This document shows, piece by piece, positions 18,268 to 27,008 of a stretch of DNA of 64,000 nucleotides. Position 1 is the first letter of the stretch. Every line of letters begins with the position of its first letter. The stretch is taken from contig NZ_OGTP01000007.1 of assembly GCF_900258035.1 (NCBI RefSeq), positions 216,757 to 280,756 of the forward strand, given 5' to 3'. This DNA comes from Caballeronia novacaledonica (GTDB lineage: Bacteria; Pseudomonadota; Gammaproteobacteria; Burkholderiales; Burkholderiaceae). The notes under the pieces were generated by a model that had not been told where the DNA came from, searched no databases, and was given only the letters and a program-made list of their open reading frames with translations. Position numbers and translations under genes: made by a program.

Positions 18268-19017
18268 TTACGGGCGCGCCTGCTTCAACCAGTCTTCCAG
18301 CGCGATGCTTCCACGGCGCGCAACGCCCGTCGGCACGAGCGAGTCTTCTTCGATGGTGCCGCCGAAGTAAGTCGCTTTCGGATCGGCGACGACCTCGCGC
18401 GCATCGCCCTGCGCCTTCAGATACTGCCCGACGATGCGATGCAAGGGCGCACGCTCCGGTCCCGCGATATCGACGATGCCGTTGATCGGCGCGGCAAGCG
18501 CGACATCGGCGACGATGGCGGCGACGTCATCCGCCGCGATCGGCTGGAACTGTCCCGTCGAGAGATGCACCTTGCCGTCCTGCATGCCCGCATCGGCGAT
18601 GCCGCCGAGAAATTCCATGAACTGCGTCGCACGGACGATGGAATACGGCATGCCCGATTCCGCGATCAGCTCTTCCTGCGCGGCCTTCGCGAGGAAATAG
18701 CCGTTGTCCGGCATGCGGTCCGTGCCGACGACCGACAGCGCGACATGATGCTGCACGCCCGCCGCGGCTTCGGCCTTGACGAGATTCGTGGTCGACGTGC
18801 GAAAGAACGCCATCACGTCGTCCGGTGCCCATGAAGGCGCGTTCGATACGTCGATCACGACTTGCGCGTCGCGAAGCGCTTCATTCAGACCCGCGCCGGT
18901 CACCGAATTCACGCCGCTGCGCGGCGACGCGGCGATGGCCTCGTGACCCTTGCCGCGCAGAATCGCGACCGTTTTCGCGCCGATCAAACCCGAACCACCC
19001 ATGACGACGATCTTCAT
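18268..19017 (-). CDS. NAD(P)-binding atypical SDR (NmrA/YtfG-like)
   Basis: The 249-residue protein starts MKIVVMGGSGLIGAKTVAIL, a Rossmann GGSGxIG nucleotide-binding loop. HHVALSVVGTDRM and YFLAKAAQEELIAESGMPYSIVRATQF follow, which is the Lys/active-site region of atypical SDRs of the NAD(P)H-binding/NmrA type. It may be an NAD(P)H sensor or an ether/quinone reductase. ATG 19017 has GAGAGGTGC before it. The gene is divergent from the MocR regulator at 19108 and is its likely target. Confidence 0.8.
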   Translation of the reverse strand: MKIVVMGGSGLIGAKTVAILRGKGHEAIAASPRSGVNSVTGAGLNEALRDAQVVIDVSNAPSWAPDDVMAFFRTSTTNLVKAEAAAGVQHHVALSVVGTDRMPDNGYFLAKAAQEELIAESGMPYSIVRATQFMEFLGGIADAGMQDGKVHLSTGQFQPIAADDVAAIVADVALAAPINGIVDIAGPERAPLHRIVGQYLKAQGDAREVVADPKATYFGGTIEEDSLVPTGVARRGSIALEDWLKQARP

Positions 19018-19079
19018 GATGCACCTCTCGGTCAAGTGAAAGTGAACTCATTGTGTGACAATGATGGCTTAGCAGAAAG

Positions 19080-19108
19080 GGACAAGAATCGTCAGTTGGA
19101 CTAGTCCA
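19080..19108. promoter_or_regulatory. MocR-type operator overlapping the regulator start
   Basis: GGACAAG (19080-19086) and GGACTAG (19098-19104) are direct repeats 18 bp apart. The second lies within the perfect palindrome TGGACTAGTCCA (19097-19108), whose last base is the A of the MocR start codon. MocR/PdxR proteins often bind direct repeats in the divergent promoter, so autoregulation plus control of the reductase gene is plausible. Confidence 0.5.
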
Positions 19109-20571
19109 TGCCGCAAGCCAAAAACACGCTGACTATAGAAATCGACCGGCACGAAGCGTCGCCGATTTATCTGCAGATTTGCGAGCGCTTCAAGGCCGCG
19201 ATCGCGGCGGGCCATCTGAAGCCGGGCGATCGCGTGCCCGCGCTGCGCGGACTCGCGACGCAGTTGAATACTGCGCGCGGCACTGTGGAAATGGCCTATA
19301 ACATTCTCGTCGATGAGGGTTATTTGCAGATGCGCGGCGCGGCAGGCACGTTCGTGTCGTCGTCGCTGCCGGGCGCGGTCACGCGGACCGCCACGCGCAA
19401 AAGCCGCGCGGACGCGCCACGCGTCAGGCGCATCGAACCTGCCGCCGATATCGGCCACGATGCGAAGCCCTTGCGCCCCGGCCTGCCCGCGCTCGATGCG
19501 TTTCCGCGCAAGGTGTGGAGCCGGCTCGTCGCGTATCGCGCGCGCAGCGGCGATCCCGCCGCGCTCACGTATCCCGAGCCTTCGGGTTATCGGCCACTGC
19601 GCGAGCGCATCGCGACGTATCTCGGCTTGTCGCGCGGCGTGGAGTGCGTGCCGGAGCAAGTGTTCGTGACGAGCGGCTATCGCGCGACGCTCGAACTGAT
19701 CCTGCGCAGTCTCGCGAAACCCGACGATCGCGCGTGGTTCGAAGATCCCGGCTATCTGCTCGCGCGTAATTTTCTCGTCGAAACGGGCGTGCGGCTCGTG
19801 CCGGTGCCGGTCGATCACGAAGGACTCGACGTCGATGCCGGCATCGCACTCGCCGCCGATGCGCGCTTCGCGTTCGTCACGCCATCGCATCAAAGTCCGC
19901 TCGGCGTCACGCTGTCGCTTGCGCGGCGCATGAAACTGCTCGACTGGGCGAGCCGCGCGGACGGCTGGATCGTCGAGGACGATTACGACAGCGAGTTTCG
20001 CTACGTAGGCCGTCCGCTGCCCGCGCTGAAGAGTCTCGATCGCGACGATCGCGTGATCTATTGCGGCACGTTCAGCAAGGTGCTGTTTCCTGGCCTGCGG
20101 CTTTCGTACGTGGTAGCGCCCGAGCGGGCCGTCGAGCGATTCGGACAGCTTACGAAAAGCATGAATGCGGGATCGCCTTATCTCTTTCAGGCGGCGGTGG
20201 CGGATTTCATCGCGCAAGGGCATTTCGCGCGGCATCTGAAACGCATGCGCGCGCTGTACGCCGAGCGGCGCATGCTGCTCGCGAATGCGATCGTGAAGGC
20301 GTTCGGCAATAGCGTGACCATCGATCTGCCGACGGGCGGCATGCATCTCGTCGCGATCTTTCGCACGGGACGCGATGGCCCCATCGACGATATGGCGATG
20401 GCCGCCCGCGCGCGCGAGGCCGGGCTCGCGGTGCTCGCGCTGTCGGCGTGGTATCTGAACGGGCGCGCGCGGCATACGTTGCGCGGGATCGTCGTCGGCT
20501 TTGCGAACGTTGCCGACGCCGCCGAGGCCGCGCGGCTCGCGCGCATGCTTCGACGCGCCTACGATGGTTAG
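19108..20571 (+). CDS. MocR/PdxR-type regulator (GntR HTH + aminotransferase-like domain)
   Basis: The 487-residue PLP-dependent regulator has an N-terminal GntR winged helix (about residues 10-80: SPIYLQICERFKAAIAAGHL, GDRVPALRGLATQLNTARGTV). A fold-type I aminotransferase-like domain follows. Lys324 in GTFSKVLFPGLRLSYVV is the expected PLP Schiff-base residue, and DDYDSEFRY precedes it. It is divergent from the NAD(P)-binding protein gene with an operator-like repeat at its start. Its stop overlaps the convergent reductase gene by four bases. Confidence 0.9.
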   Translation: MPQAKNTLTIEIDRHEASPIYLQICERFKAAIAAGHLKPGDRVPALRGLATQLNTARGTVEMAYNILVDEGYLQMRGAAGTFVSSSLPGAVTRTATRKSRADAPRVRRIEPAADIGHDAKPLRPGLPALDAFPRKVWSRLVAYRARSGDPAALTYPEPSGYRPLRERIATYLGLSRGVECVPEQVFVTSGYRATLELILRSLAKPDDRAWFEDPGYLLARNFLVETGVRLVPVPVDHEGLDVDAGIALAADARFAFVTPSHQSPLGVTLSLARRMKLLDWASRADGWIVEDDYDSEFRYVGRPLPALKSLDRDDRVIYCGTFSKVLFPGLRLSYVVAPERAVERFGQLTKSMNAGSPYLFQAAVADFIAQGHFARHLKRMRALYAERRMLLANAIVKAFGNSVTIDLPTGGMHLVAIFRTGRDGPIDDMAMAARAREAGLAVLALSAWYLNGRARHTLRGIVVGFANVADAAEAARLARMLRRAYDG

Positions 20572-21185
20572 AACGTGACGGCGTCGTCCGAAGCGAAGAG
20601 CGCGTGTCGCGCGATGTCATCGCGTGCGGATTGCAGCGCTTCGGCGACGGCTTCATCGCCGCGAACGAGTCCTTGCAGCAAGAGAAAATGCAGGCTTTGC
20701 AGGCCGATGGAGCCGAGCGCGTGACGCATGTAGGGCGTCATGAAATCCGGCTGACGCGCGTGCTCGCCGTGATGAAAGCCGCCCGATCCGACGATCACGA
20801 ACGTTGGCCGGTCGCGCATCAGACCGACCTTGCCTTCGGGCGTCACCGCGAACGTGCGATGAATGCGCAGCACGTAATCGATCCACAGTTTCAGCGCGGC
20901 CGGCACGGTGAAGTTGTGCATCGGCGTGTTGATGATGAGCGCATCGGTCGTTTCGATTTCGCGGATCAGTTGCTCGGACACGTCGAACGCGGTCGTATCC
21001 GGATGACGCGACGTGATCGCGCGCGCATAGTCCTGCGTGATCGGCGGCAACGGCTGCGCGACGAGATCGCGTTCGACGACGTCCACGCGCGCAGTCTTGC
21101 GCAACATCTCGATCATCTCCAGCGCAAGGCGATGGCCATGACTCGCGTCGCGGTGCGGGCTCGCGTTGATGAAAAGCACTTTCAT
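20568..21185 (-). CDS. NAD(P)H-dependent flavodoxin-fold oxidoreductase
   Basis: This 205-residue cytoplasmic protein of the flavodoxin-2/azoreductase fold contains VLFINASPHRDASHGH at the FMN phosphate loop and INTPMHNFTVPAALKLWIDYV, the FMN isoalloxazine loop (canonical P-M-x-N-F). FMN-dependent relatives reduce quinones or azo compounds with two electrons. It starts with ATGA overlapping the stop of the GNAT gene upstream, showing translational coupling. Its 3' end overlaps the MocR gene by 4 bp. Confidence 0.82.
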   Translation of the reverse strand: MKVLFINASPHRDASHGHRLALEMIEMLRKTARVDVVERDLVAQPLPPITQDYARAITSRHPDTTAFDVSEQLIREIETTDALIINTPMHNFTVPAALKLWIDYVLRIHRTFAVTPEGKVGLMRDRPTFVIVGSGGFHHGEHARQPDFMTPYMRHALGSIGLQSLHFLLLQGLVRGDEAVAEALQSARDDIARHALFASDDAVTF

Positions 21186-21646
21186 CGCAGCGTCTCCTTG
21201 CTGTTGCCGGCGAGATTTTCGACGAAGTGCATGCCCTTCGCGAGCAGCCCGTTGCGATAGTAGAAGCGTTGCGCGAGCGCCATGTGCAGGCCGGTATCGA
21301 GCACGAAATGCGCGCAGCGCGAATGACGCGCGATTTCGCGAACCTTGTCGAGCAGTTGCGCGCCGATGCCGCCGCGCTGCAGCCGCGCGGTGACGACGAG
21401 ATCGTCGAGATAGACGAAGCGCCCGTACAGCGTGTTCGTCTGCGTGCGATAGCCGGCGAGACCGAGGATCGCGCCATCGTCGTCGGATGCGGCGAGCAGG
21501 CGATAGCCTTCCTCGCGCTGACGGCGCATTTGCGCGCAAAACGCGTCGGCGTCGGTGAGATGCGGGCGCAGTTCCTTCATCACGTCGAAGGCGCGTGTCC
21601 AGTCGTCGGGCGTGTCGAGATGCCGAAAGGCGATCGAGGTGTCCAT
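21182..21646 (-). CDS. GNAT-family N-acetyltransferase
   Basis: The 154-residue protein carries the GNAT acetyl-CoA motif as LQRGGIGAQLLDKVREIA (a Q/RxxGxG/A variant) after the beta-4 strand FVYLDDLVVTA. FVLDTGLHMALAQRFYYRNGL at the end is the motif B region. The acceptor substrate is unknown. It is first in a two-gene operon with the flavodoxin-fold reductase, linked by a 4-bp ATGA overlap. No convincing ribosome site stands before the ATG at 21646. Confidence 0.8.
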   Translation of the reverse strand: MDTSIAFRHLDTPDDWTRAFDVMKELRPHLTDADAFCAQMRRQREEGYRLLAASDDDGAILGLAGYRTQTNTLYGRFVYLDDLVVTARLQRGGIGAQLLDKVREIARHSRCAHFVLDTGLHMALAQRFYYRNGLLAKGMHFVENLAGNSKETLR

Positions 21647-21735
21647 GCGTGTTCTCCACGTTGCATGAACATACGATATCGGCGCGATGACACAGCAAGA
21701 AGGGCCAAGAAATGATCGTTCGACCAGGCCATGCG

Positions 21736-22299
21736 CTAGGCCAGCAACCGCGCGATGAGGTCTTGCGTCGCTCGCGCGCCGTATTTGCGCAGCAGGCTCG
21801 CGCGATGAATGTCCACCGTGCGCGGGCTGATACTCAGCTCCTTGCCGATCTCCTTGCTCGTCATGCCGTGAACGAGCAGCGCGGCGACGTCGCGCTCGCG
21901 TTCGGTCAGCATGCTCGCGTTGTCGGATTGCTTCGTGCTCTGCGACATGTCCGTGAACGTCCAGATCGCAAGCTCGAAGGGCCGCTTCGGGTTGTATCCG
22001 AAGCCGCAAACCGTGACCCAGAAGTGCGTGCCGTCGATGCGCCGCATGATGCGGTCATCGCTGAAGAGCTCATGCTTGGCGAGCAGCGGCGCAAGACGGC
22101 GGCCCGTGGTGGAAAAGTCCTTGCGCTGCGGATAGAGCTTCGAAAAAGATTGATCGATGATGTCGCCGCGCGTCGCCCTGAAGAGTTCCAGCGCTCTCGC
22201 ATTGCAATCCACCATGACCCGCTCTCTCGCGACGATGACGGCAACAGGCATGTGCCTGAACAAGTCTTCGTAGTCGAGCGCGGGCGTCGGATCGTTCAT
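21736..22299 (-). CDS. PAS-LuxR transcriptional regulator
   Basis: The 187-residue regulator has an N-terminal PAS domain (about residues 8-115: DLFRHMPVAVIVARERVMVDCNARALELFRA at the start and FWVTVCGFGYNP in the core). A C-terminal LuxR HTH follows (LTERERDVAALLVHGMTSKEIGKELSISPRTVDIHRASLLRKYGA). The ATG at 22299 was chosen because the PAS fold begins right after it; an in-frame ATG 29 codons upstream lies inside the MFS gene. It begins 28 bp after the MHS transporter stop and is probably co-transcribed with it, suggesting a ligand-sensing regulator of that transport. Confidence 0.8.
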   Translation of the reverse strand: MNDPTPALDYEDLFRHMPVAVIVARERVMVDCNARALELFRATRGDIIDQSFSKLYPQRKDFSTTGRRLAPLLAKHELFSDDRIMRRIDGTHFWVTVCGFGYNPKRPFELAIWTFTDMSQSTKQSDNASMLTERERDVAALLVHGMTSKEIGKELSISPRTVDIHRASLLRKYGARATQDLIARLLA

Positions 22300-22327
22300 C
22301 TCGGAAGGCGTGCCGCGTTGCGCGACA

Positions 22328-23677
22328 TCAGGCGGTGCGCTCCACGGCCGGGCGGTCAGCCGCATTTCCGCGTGCATGACCCGCATCCTCCAGCGCGGTT
22401 TTCGATGTTTCGCGCAACGAGAGCCCGCCGATCATCGCGAAGATCGATACCGCGATGAGGTAATACGCCGGCGACAGATTCGTTCCCGTCGCGGAGATCA
22501 GCCACGTCGCGACGAGTGGCGCGGTGCCGCCGAAGATGGTGTACGCGAGGTTGTACGTGATGGCGGATGCGGTGTATCGCGTCTTGGTGGCGAACACTTC
22601 CGACAGCAGCGGAGCAGTCACGACGCCCGAAAGTACCGCGCCCACGGCGAGAAGCGCGACGCCGATCAGTGACCGCGACAGCTCGCCCGATCCGCCGAGC
22701 GCGAAGGCGGGATAGACCGAGGCGATGATGAAGATGCACGTGCTTGCGATCGTCGTGCGTCGGCCCACGAGGTCGGAGAAAAGTCCGGCCAGCGGACACA
22801 AAGCCGCGGCGAAGAAGAGCGCCAGCACGGTCACGAGCAGCGAGGTTCCGCGCGACAGATGCCCGGCTACCTGCATATACGTCGCGAAATACGTCGTGAA
22901 CGTGTAGAAGGACAGCGCCGTCACCGAGACGAACGCGCCGAGTCTGAGGATGTTCCCGGACTGCGAATGCAGGGTTTCCATCAAGGGCGCATGCGCGACC
23001 TGCCTGGTTCCTTCGAGCGCCTTGAATGCGGGCGTTTCATGCAGATTCACACGCAGATAGACGCCGATGAGACCGATCGGAGCCGCGATCAGAAACGGAA
23101 TGCGCCAGCCCCAGTCGACCATCGCGGCCGGCGACAGCGACGACTCGAGCGCATAAGCGACCACTGCCGCGCACGCGAACGACGAGAACGTCGAGACCGG
23201 AACGAAACTGCCGAAGAACGCGCGGCGACGGCGCGGCGCATGTTCCATCACGTAGGCGCAGGCGCCCGCATACTCGCCGCCGGCGGAGAAGCCTTGCACG
23301 CAGCGGATGATCGTGAGAAGCAGCGGCGCCCAATAGCCGATGCTCGCGTACGTCGGCAGCAGGCCGATCAACGTTGTCGCGCCCGCCATCATCAAGATAG
23401 TGAAAGCGAGCGTCCGCTTGCGGCCGATCCGGTCCCCGACGACGCCGAAGAAGAGCCCGCCGAGAGGGCGAAACGCAAAAGCGACCGCGAAGACCGCGAA
23501 CGTCTTCAGAAGCCCGACAGTCGGATCGCCGCTCGGAAAGAACTCGCGGGTCAGGATGGTCGCGAGGAATCCATACGCGGCGAAATCGAACCATTCGACG
23601 AAGTTGCCTATGGATGCAGCGGCGATGACACGTCTGAGCGTCTTGGTATCGACCTCTTGGGCTGCTTGATTCGGCAT
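22328..23677 (-). CDS. MHS-family MFS symporter (ProP/ShiA-like)
   Basis: The 449-residue, 12-helix inner-membrane protein has metabolite:H+ symporter hallmarks: IGNFVEWFDFAAYGFLA in helix 1, FFGVVGDRIGRKRTL in loop 2-3 and RCVQGFSAGGEYAGACAYVMEHAP in helix 4. Relatives carry betaine, proline, shikimate, citrate or alpha-ketoglutarate. The neighbouring betaine-type binding protein suggests an osmolyte or quaternary amine, but this is inference. A 16-bp palindrome 85 bp upstream is a likely operator, and the PAS-LuxR gene follows in the same transcript. Confidence 0.85.
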   Translation of the reverse strand: MPNQAAQEVDTKTLRRVIAAASIGNFVEWFDFAAYGFLATILTREFFPSGDPTVGLLKTFAVFAVAFAFRPLGGLFFGVVGDRIGRKRTLAFTILMMAGATTLIGLLPTYASIGYWAPLLLTIIRCVQGFSAGGEYAGACAYVMEHAPRRRRAFFGSFVPVSTFSSFACAAVVAYALESSLSPAAMVDWGWRIPFLIAAPIGLIGVYLRVNLHETPAFKALEGTRQVAHAPLMETLHSQSGNILRLGAFVSVTALSFYTFTTYFATYMQVAGHLSRGTSLLVTVLALFFAAALCPLAGLFSDLVGRRTTIASTCIFIIASVYPAFALGGSGELSRSLIGVALLAVGAVLSGVVTAPLLSEVFATKTRYTASAITYNLAYTIFGGTAPLVATWLISATGTNLSPAYYLIAVSIFAMIGGLSLRETSKTALEDAGHARGNAADRPAVERTA

Positions 23678-23738
23678 GGCGCTTGACCCCTTTCGCTTGT
23701 CGGTTTCCGTCCGAGTTGAAAAGGAGCGTAAGCGCTCA

Positions 23739-23777
23739 AATTACTTAGGTCCATACGTGCCAATTACCTAGGTAATT
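23739..23777. promoter_or_regulatory. Perfect palindrome with an upstream degenerate copy
   Basis: AATTACCTAGGTAATT (23762-23777) is a perfect 16-bp palindrome. AATTACTTAGGT (23739-23750) repeats its first 12 bases with one change, 23 bp away, about two helical turns. Both lie between the MHS transporter start and the binding-protein stop. This looks like a dimeric repressor's two-site operator for the transporter. The cognate regulator is not obvious in the window. Confidence 0.6.
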
Positions 23778-23823
23778 CGTCGAGGCGCGGCGGCAAGCAT
23801 AACCGCCGCACGCGCCCGGACGC

Positions 23824-24699
23824 TTACTGCTGAAGCCATGCCTGCACTTTCTCCGGATGAGCGTCGACGAACTTCTTCGCCGCCACGTTCCAGTCGTTCG
23901 TGGCGTTGCCGTCGAGTTCGATCGCTTCGACATCCGCCAGCGTCAGCTTGAAGTGCCGGACGAAGACATTCGCGCGAGGAAACTTCTGCGCGAACTGCTT
24001 CGAGCCGAAGCCGTGAATCTGCTCGTCGCCGCCGAGCACGCCTTTGGGATCCTTCAGATAGCGCATCTTGTACTTCTGCCACAGCCAATGCGGGCTCCAG
24101 ACCGTTGCGACGATCCAGTTCTTCGACGGATAGGCACGCGACACCGCCGTCAGCATGCCGGCCTCGCTCGCCCGGACGAGGTTATATCCGGCGAGGTCGT
24201 ACTCCTTGAGCGCCTTCTCCGATGCGACCATCTCGCCCGCGCCCGGTTCGATGCCCTGAATCGTGCTGTTCAGCTTGCTCTTGACATCGGGCTTGTTGAG
24301 ATCGGCGATCGAGGCCACTTCACTCTCGGGCACATAGTCGGGGACCGCCCATCCGATCTTCGCCCCGGAGTAGATGGTGCCGAGATCTTCGATGTCGTTC
24401 TTGTAGCGGGCGTAGTAAGCCGCGTGCGTGACCGGAAGCCAGGCTCCGAGCATCAGATCGACGTCTCCTCTGGCAAGCCCTTGGAACTGGATGCCGATAT
24501 CCGCGTTGACCAGGGTAACGGGCTGTTGCAGCTTCGTTTCGAGGACATATTTTGCGGTGTAGACGACCGCCTGCGTATCGGCCCAGTTGGTGAGCGTGAT
24601 CTTGATCGGCTCTGCGGCATTCGCGCACATCGCGAACGTGACTGCGGAGACTGCGGCGGCAGTCTTCAAGACGAAACGTACGGACAAGGCATTCTTCAT
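23824..24699 (-). CDS. Glycine betaine/choline-type periplasmic binding protein (OpuAC)
   Basis: The 291-residue protein has a signal peptide (about residues 1-28, ending CANAAE). An OpuAC domain follows with ITLTNWADTQAVVYTAKYVLE, DLMLGAWLPVTHAAYY and VATVWSPHWLWQKYKMRYL. The Trp/Tyr residues in these segments match the aromatic boxes that bind quaternary ammonium groups. ATG 24699 follows AAGGAAC; an upstream in-frame ATG would precede the signal peptide by 23 residues. No ABC permease or ATPase gene lies nearby, so it is an orphan binding protein here. Confidence 0.82.
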   Translation of the reverse strand: MKNALSVRFVLKTAAAVSAVTFAMCANAAEPIKITLTNWADTQAVVYTAKYVLETKLQQPVTLVNADIGIQFQGLARGDVDLMLGAWLPVTHAAYYARYKNDIEDLGTIYSGAKIGWAVPDYVPESEVASIADLNKPDVKSKLNSTIQGIEPGAGEMVASEKALKEYDLAGYNLVRASEAGMLTAVSRAYPSKNWIVATVWSPHWLWQKYKMRYLKDPKGVLGGDEQIHGFGSKQFAQKFPRANVFVRHFKLTLADVEAIELDGNATNDWNVAAKKFVDAHPEKVQAWLQQ

Positions 24700-25019
24700 T
24701 CTATGTTCCTTGTATCGGGTGGGTTTGATGAAGACCGGCTGCGATACAGTCTCCTGACGAATACGCATCGCCGCGAGCGACGCTCTTCAAGTCGGCAGTA
24801 TTCGGGCGCATTAAAACGGAGTCAATGCTCTTTGGCTTTCGAGGCGCATCAAAAGCGCTCGGCGCGGGATTTTGCGCGAGAGGGTATACGTGTAGCTGAG
24901 CGGGACGGTGCTTTGCTAGTTGGCCTTTCACCAGGCGTTCTACATCGTCGCTACGCTCTCCGTCGTATTTCAATCCGCGTCGGAGCAAAACAAGGAATGT
25001 GAATCCGCGCCGGCGTCTA
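24700..25019. promoter_or_regulatory. Intergenic region, 320 bp, upstream of the binding-protein gene
   Basis: I see no gene. The region holds the promoter of the minus-strand binding-protein gene, whose ribosome site AAGGAAC lies just before its start. Base composition is less GC-biased than in the flanking genes. No clear terminator follows the VC0807-like gene that ends at its far side. Confidence 0.35.
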
Positions 25020-25634
25020 CTACTGCCGACGCCTGATGTAGATACGTCGATAGATAAACGTCCACACCGTCAATCCACCATACACGCCATACCTGACCCA
25101 CGTGGAAAGCCGGTCGGCGTCCGGCTCGCTCAGAGCGAGCATGATCCACAGACGGGCGACATTCTCCCCGACGAGACCGATTCCCCACACGACCGTCATC
25201 AGCCGAATGGACCTGACGAGCGCCGGGCTCGATTGCCAGCGCGCGTCGAATTCGGTCTCGCGTCCCTGTTTTTCGCGCGACATCGTCGAGCGTGCGAGAT
25301 AGAACACCATCGGCCGGTCCAGAAAGAGCGACAGCAGAAACAGCACGCCGATGATGCCGCTCACCGCCGGCTCGCGCGCCTCGCCCATCCATCGCGACGC
25401 GCCGGACAGCAGGACCATCAGCGACATGGCGATGCCCGCCAGCACATTCGCGCTCAACGCATCGAAGTGGCGGTAGCGCACGACGTCGATGACCATCCAC
25501 ACGATCAGCGGCACGGCCGAGGCGATGAGCGCGTCCACGACGCCGTATCGGCCGTTCGTGAGCCTGTACACGAGCGCCGGCAACGCCACGTTCACGACGA
25601 GCGCGAGCCCATAACGCGCGGACGGAATCATCAT
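25020..25634 (-). CDS. VC0807-like integral membrane protein
   Basis: The 204-residue protein has about six hydrophobic segments, among them VNVALPALVYRL, ALIASAVPLIVWMVIDVV, LAGIAMSLMVLLSG and GIIGVLFLLSLFLDRPMVFYLA. It resembles small VC0807-type membrane proteins of unknown role. The second of three clustered Met codons (25634) was chosen because GGGAG stands six bases before it. It is divergent from the flavodoxin-fold reductase gene at 25769. No transport or catalytic motif is seen. Confidence 0.65.
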   Translation of the reverse strand: MMIPSARYGLALVVNVALPALVYRLTNGRYGVVDALIASAVPLIVWMVIDVVRYRHFDALSANVLAGIAMSLMVLLSGASRWMGEAREPAVSGIIGVLFLLSLFLDRPMVFYLARSTMSREKQGRETEFDARWQSSPALVRSIRLMTVVWGIGLVGENVARLWIMLALSEPDADRLSTWVRYGVYGGLTVWTFIYRRIYIRRRQ

Positions 25635-25768
25635 CGACATCTCCCGTTCATGCCGTTTCTTCCGACGGATCGCGGATGCGCGCCCGAGCCGGGATCGTCT
25701 TGCGGTATCGGTCCTGGCGGCTATGCTTGGCGATGCATCCCGCCCGATGCTGACCACCGCGAGGACCT

Positions 25769-26392
25769 ATGCATCTTCTTCACGTGATTGCTTCGCCGCG
25801 CACGACGCGTTCCGCATCTCGTCAGGTCGCCAATGCGTTCGTCGATGAATGGAACACGCGCCATTCCGATGCAACCGTGGACGAACTGAACGTCTGGGAC
25901 ATCGACTTGCCCGCGTTCGACGGCCCGATTCTCGAAGCCAAGTATGCGGGCATCGAAGGCCGGCCGCTCGATGAAACGCAAGCGTCGGCGTGGCGTACTG
26001 TTCGAACGCTGGCCGAACGCTTCCGAAACGCCGATCTGATTCTGTTCAGCTCGCCAATGTGGAATTTCGGCATTCCGTATCGGCTCAAGCAGCTCATCGA
26101 TGTCATCTCGCAGAAAGACGTGCTCTTCACGTTCGATGAACGAGGGCTCAACGGCCTGCTGGGCGGACGGACCGTGGTCATCGTTGCCGCGCGAGGCGTG
26201 CAGCTCGGGCCGGATTTTCCGCCGGATCAGTTCGACTTCCAGACGACCTATCTGACGATGTGGTCGCGCATGGTGGGCATAACCGACGTTCACGTGGTCA
26301 GCGTCGAGAAAACGCTGTTCGGGCCGGAGCAGGATCACGCATCGCGCGCGCAGGCGAGCGAGAAGGCGCGCGGACTGGGGCGGCGCGTGTGA
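25769..26392 (+). CDS. FMN-dependent NADH-azoreductase-like protein
   Basis: The 207-residue cytoplasmic flavoprotein has HVIASPRTTRSASRQVANAFVDEW at the FMN phosphate site, ILFSSPMWNFGIPYRLKQLIDVI carrying the AzoR-type PMWNFG signature, and a later VIVAARG strand. It is slightly longer than typical AzoR (about 200 residues). Expected activity is NAD(P)H-dependent two-electron reduction of quinones and azo compounds. The gene is monocistronic or first before the SRPBCC gene 100 bp on. The ribosome site is weak. Confidence 0.85.
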   Translation: MHLLHVIASPRTTRSASRQVANAFVDEWNTRHSDATVDELNVWDIDLPAFDGPILEAKYAGIEGRPLDETQASAWRTVRTLAERFRNADLILFSSPMWNFGIPYRLKQLIDVISQKDVLFTFDERGLNGLLGGRTVVIVAARGVQLGPDFPPDQFDFQTTYLTMWSRMVGITDVHVVSVEKTLFGPEQDHASRAQASEKARGLGRRV

Positions 26393-26492
26393 GGTGCAGA
26401 GGGTTTTCCCTTATGCTTGCGTATGTCGATTCACGCTGAGATGCATCGTCGTAGGGATGTATCCAGTTTCCCGACCACAAGGAGAACACAAC

Positions 26493-26939
26493 ATGTCCAC
26501 CGGAACCATCCGTCTTCACCGTGTCTTGCGCACGACGCCCGAACGCCTCTATCGCGCGTTTCTGGAACCCGAAGCCATCGCAAAGTGGCTTCCGCCTTAC
26601 GGCATCACGTGTCAGGTCCATCACTTGGATGCCCGCGAGGGCGGAACGCACAAGATGTCGTTCCGCAACTTCGGCACGGGCCACGGCCATTCGTTCGGCG
26701 GCGAATATCTCGAACTCGTGCCCTTCGAGAAGATCCGCTACACCGACCGCTTCGACGACCCCAACCTGCCCGGCGAAATGCAGGTCACCGTTTCGCTGCG
26801 GCAGGTGTCGTGCGGAACCGAGTTGAGCATCGTGCAGGAGGGCGTGCCCGAAGTCATTCCCGTGGAGATGTGCTATCTCGGCTGGCAGGAGTCGCTGGTT
26901 CAACTGGCAAGGCTCGTCGAGCCCGAGATTCCCGACTGA
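26493..26939 (+). CDS. SRPBCC / AHSA1-type protein
   Basis: The 148-residue protein has the START/AHSA1 pattern: TIRLHRVLRTTPERLYRAFLEPEAIAKWLPP at the N-terminus, EYLELVPFEKIRYTDRF in the middle and GWQESLVQLARLVEPE in the closing helix. These domains form a hydrophobic ligand pocket or act as stress-related chaperone activators; no ligand is evident. A strong AAGGAGAAC decides the ATG at 26493, making the longer upstream frame unlikely. Confidence 0.82.
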   Translation: MSTGTIRLHRVLRTTPERLYRAFLEPEAIAKWLPPYGITCQVHHLDAREGGTHKMSFRNFGTGHGHSFGGEYLELVPFEKIRYTDRFDDPNLPGEMQVTVSLRQVSCGTELSIVQEGVPEVIPVEMCYLGWQESLVQLARLVEPEIPD

Positions 26940-27008
26940 CGACGACAGCGGTCGATCGGCTAAGATACTCCGCCTTGCATCATCAACTCATAACGTGGAG
27001 TGCTTTCC

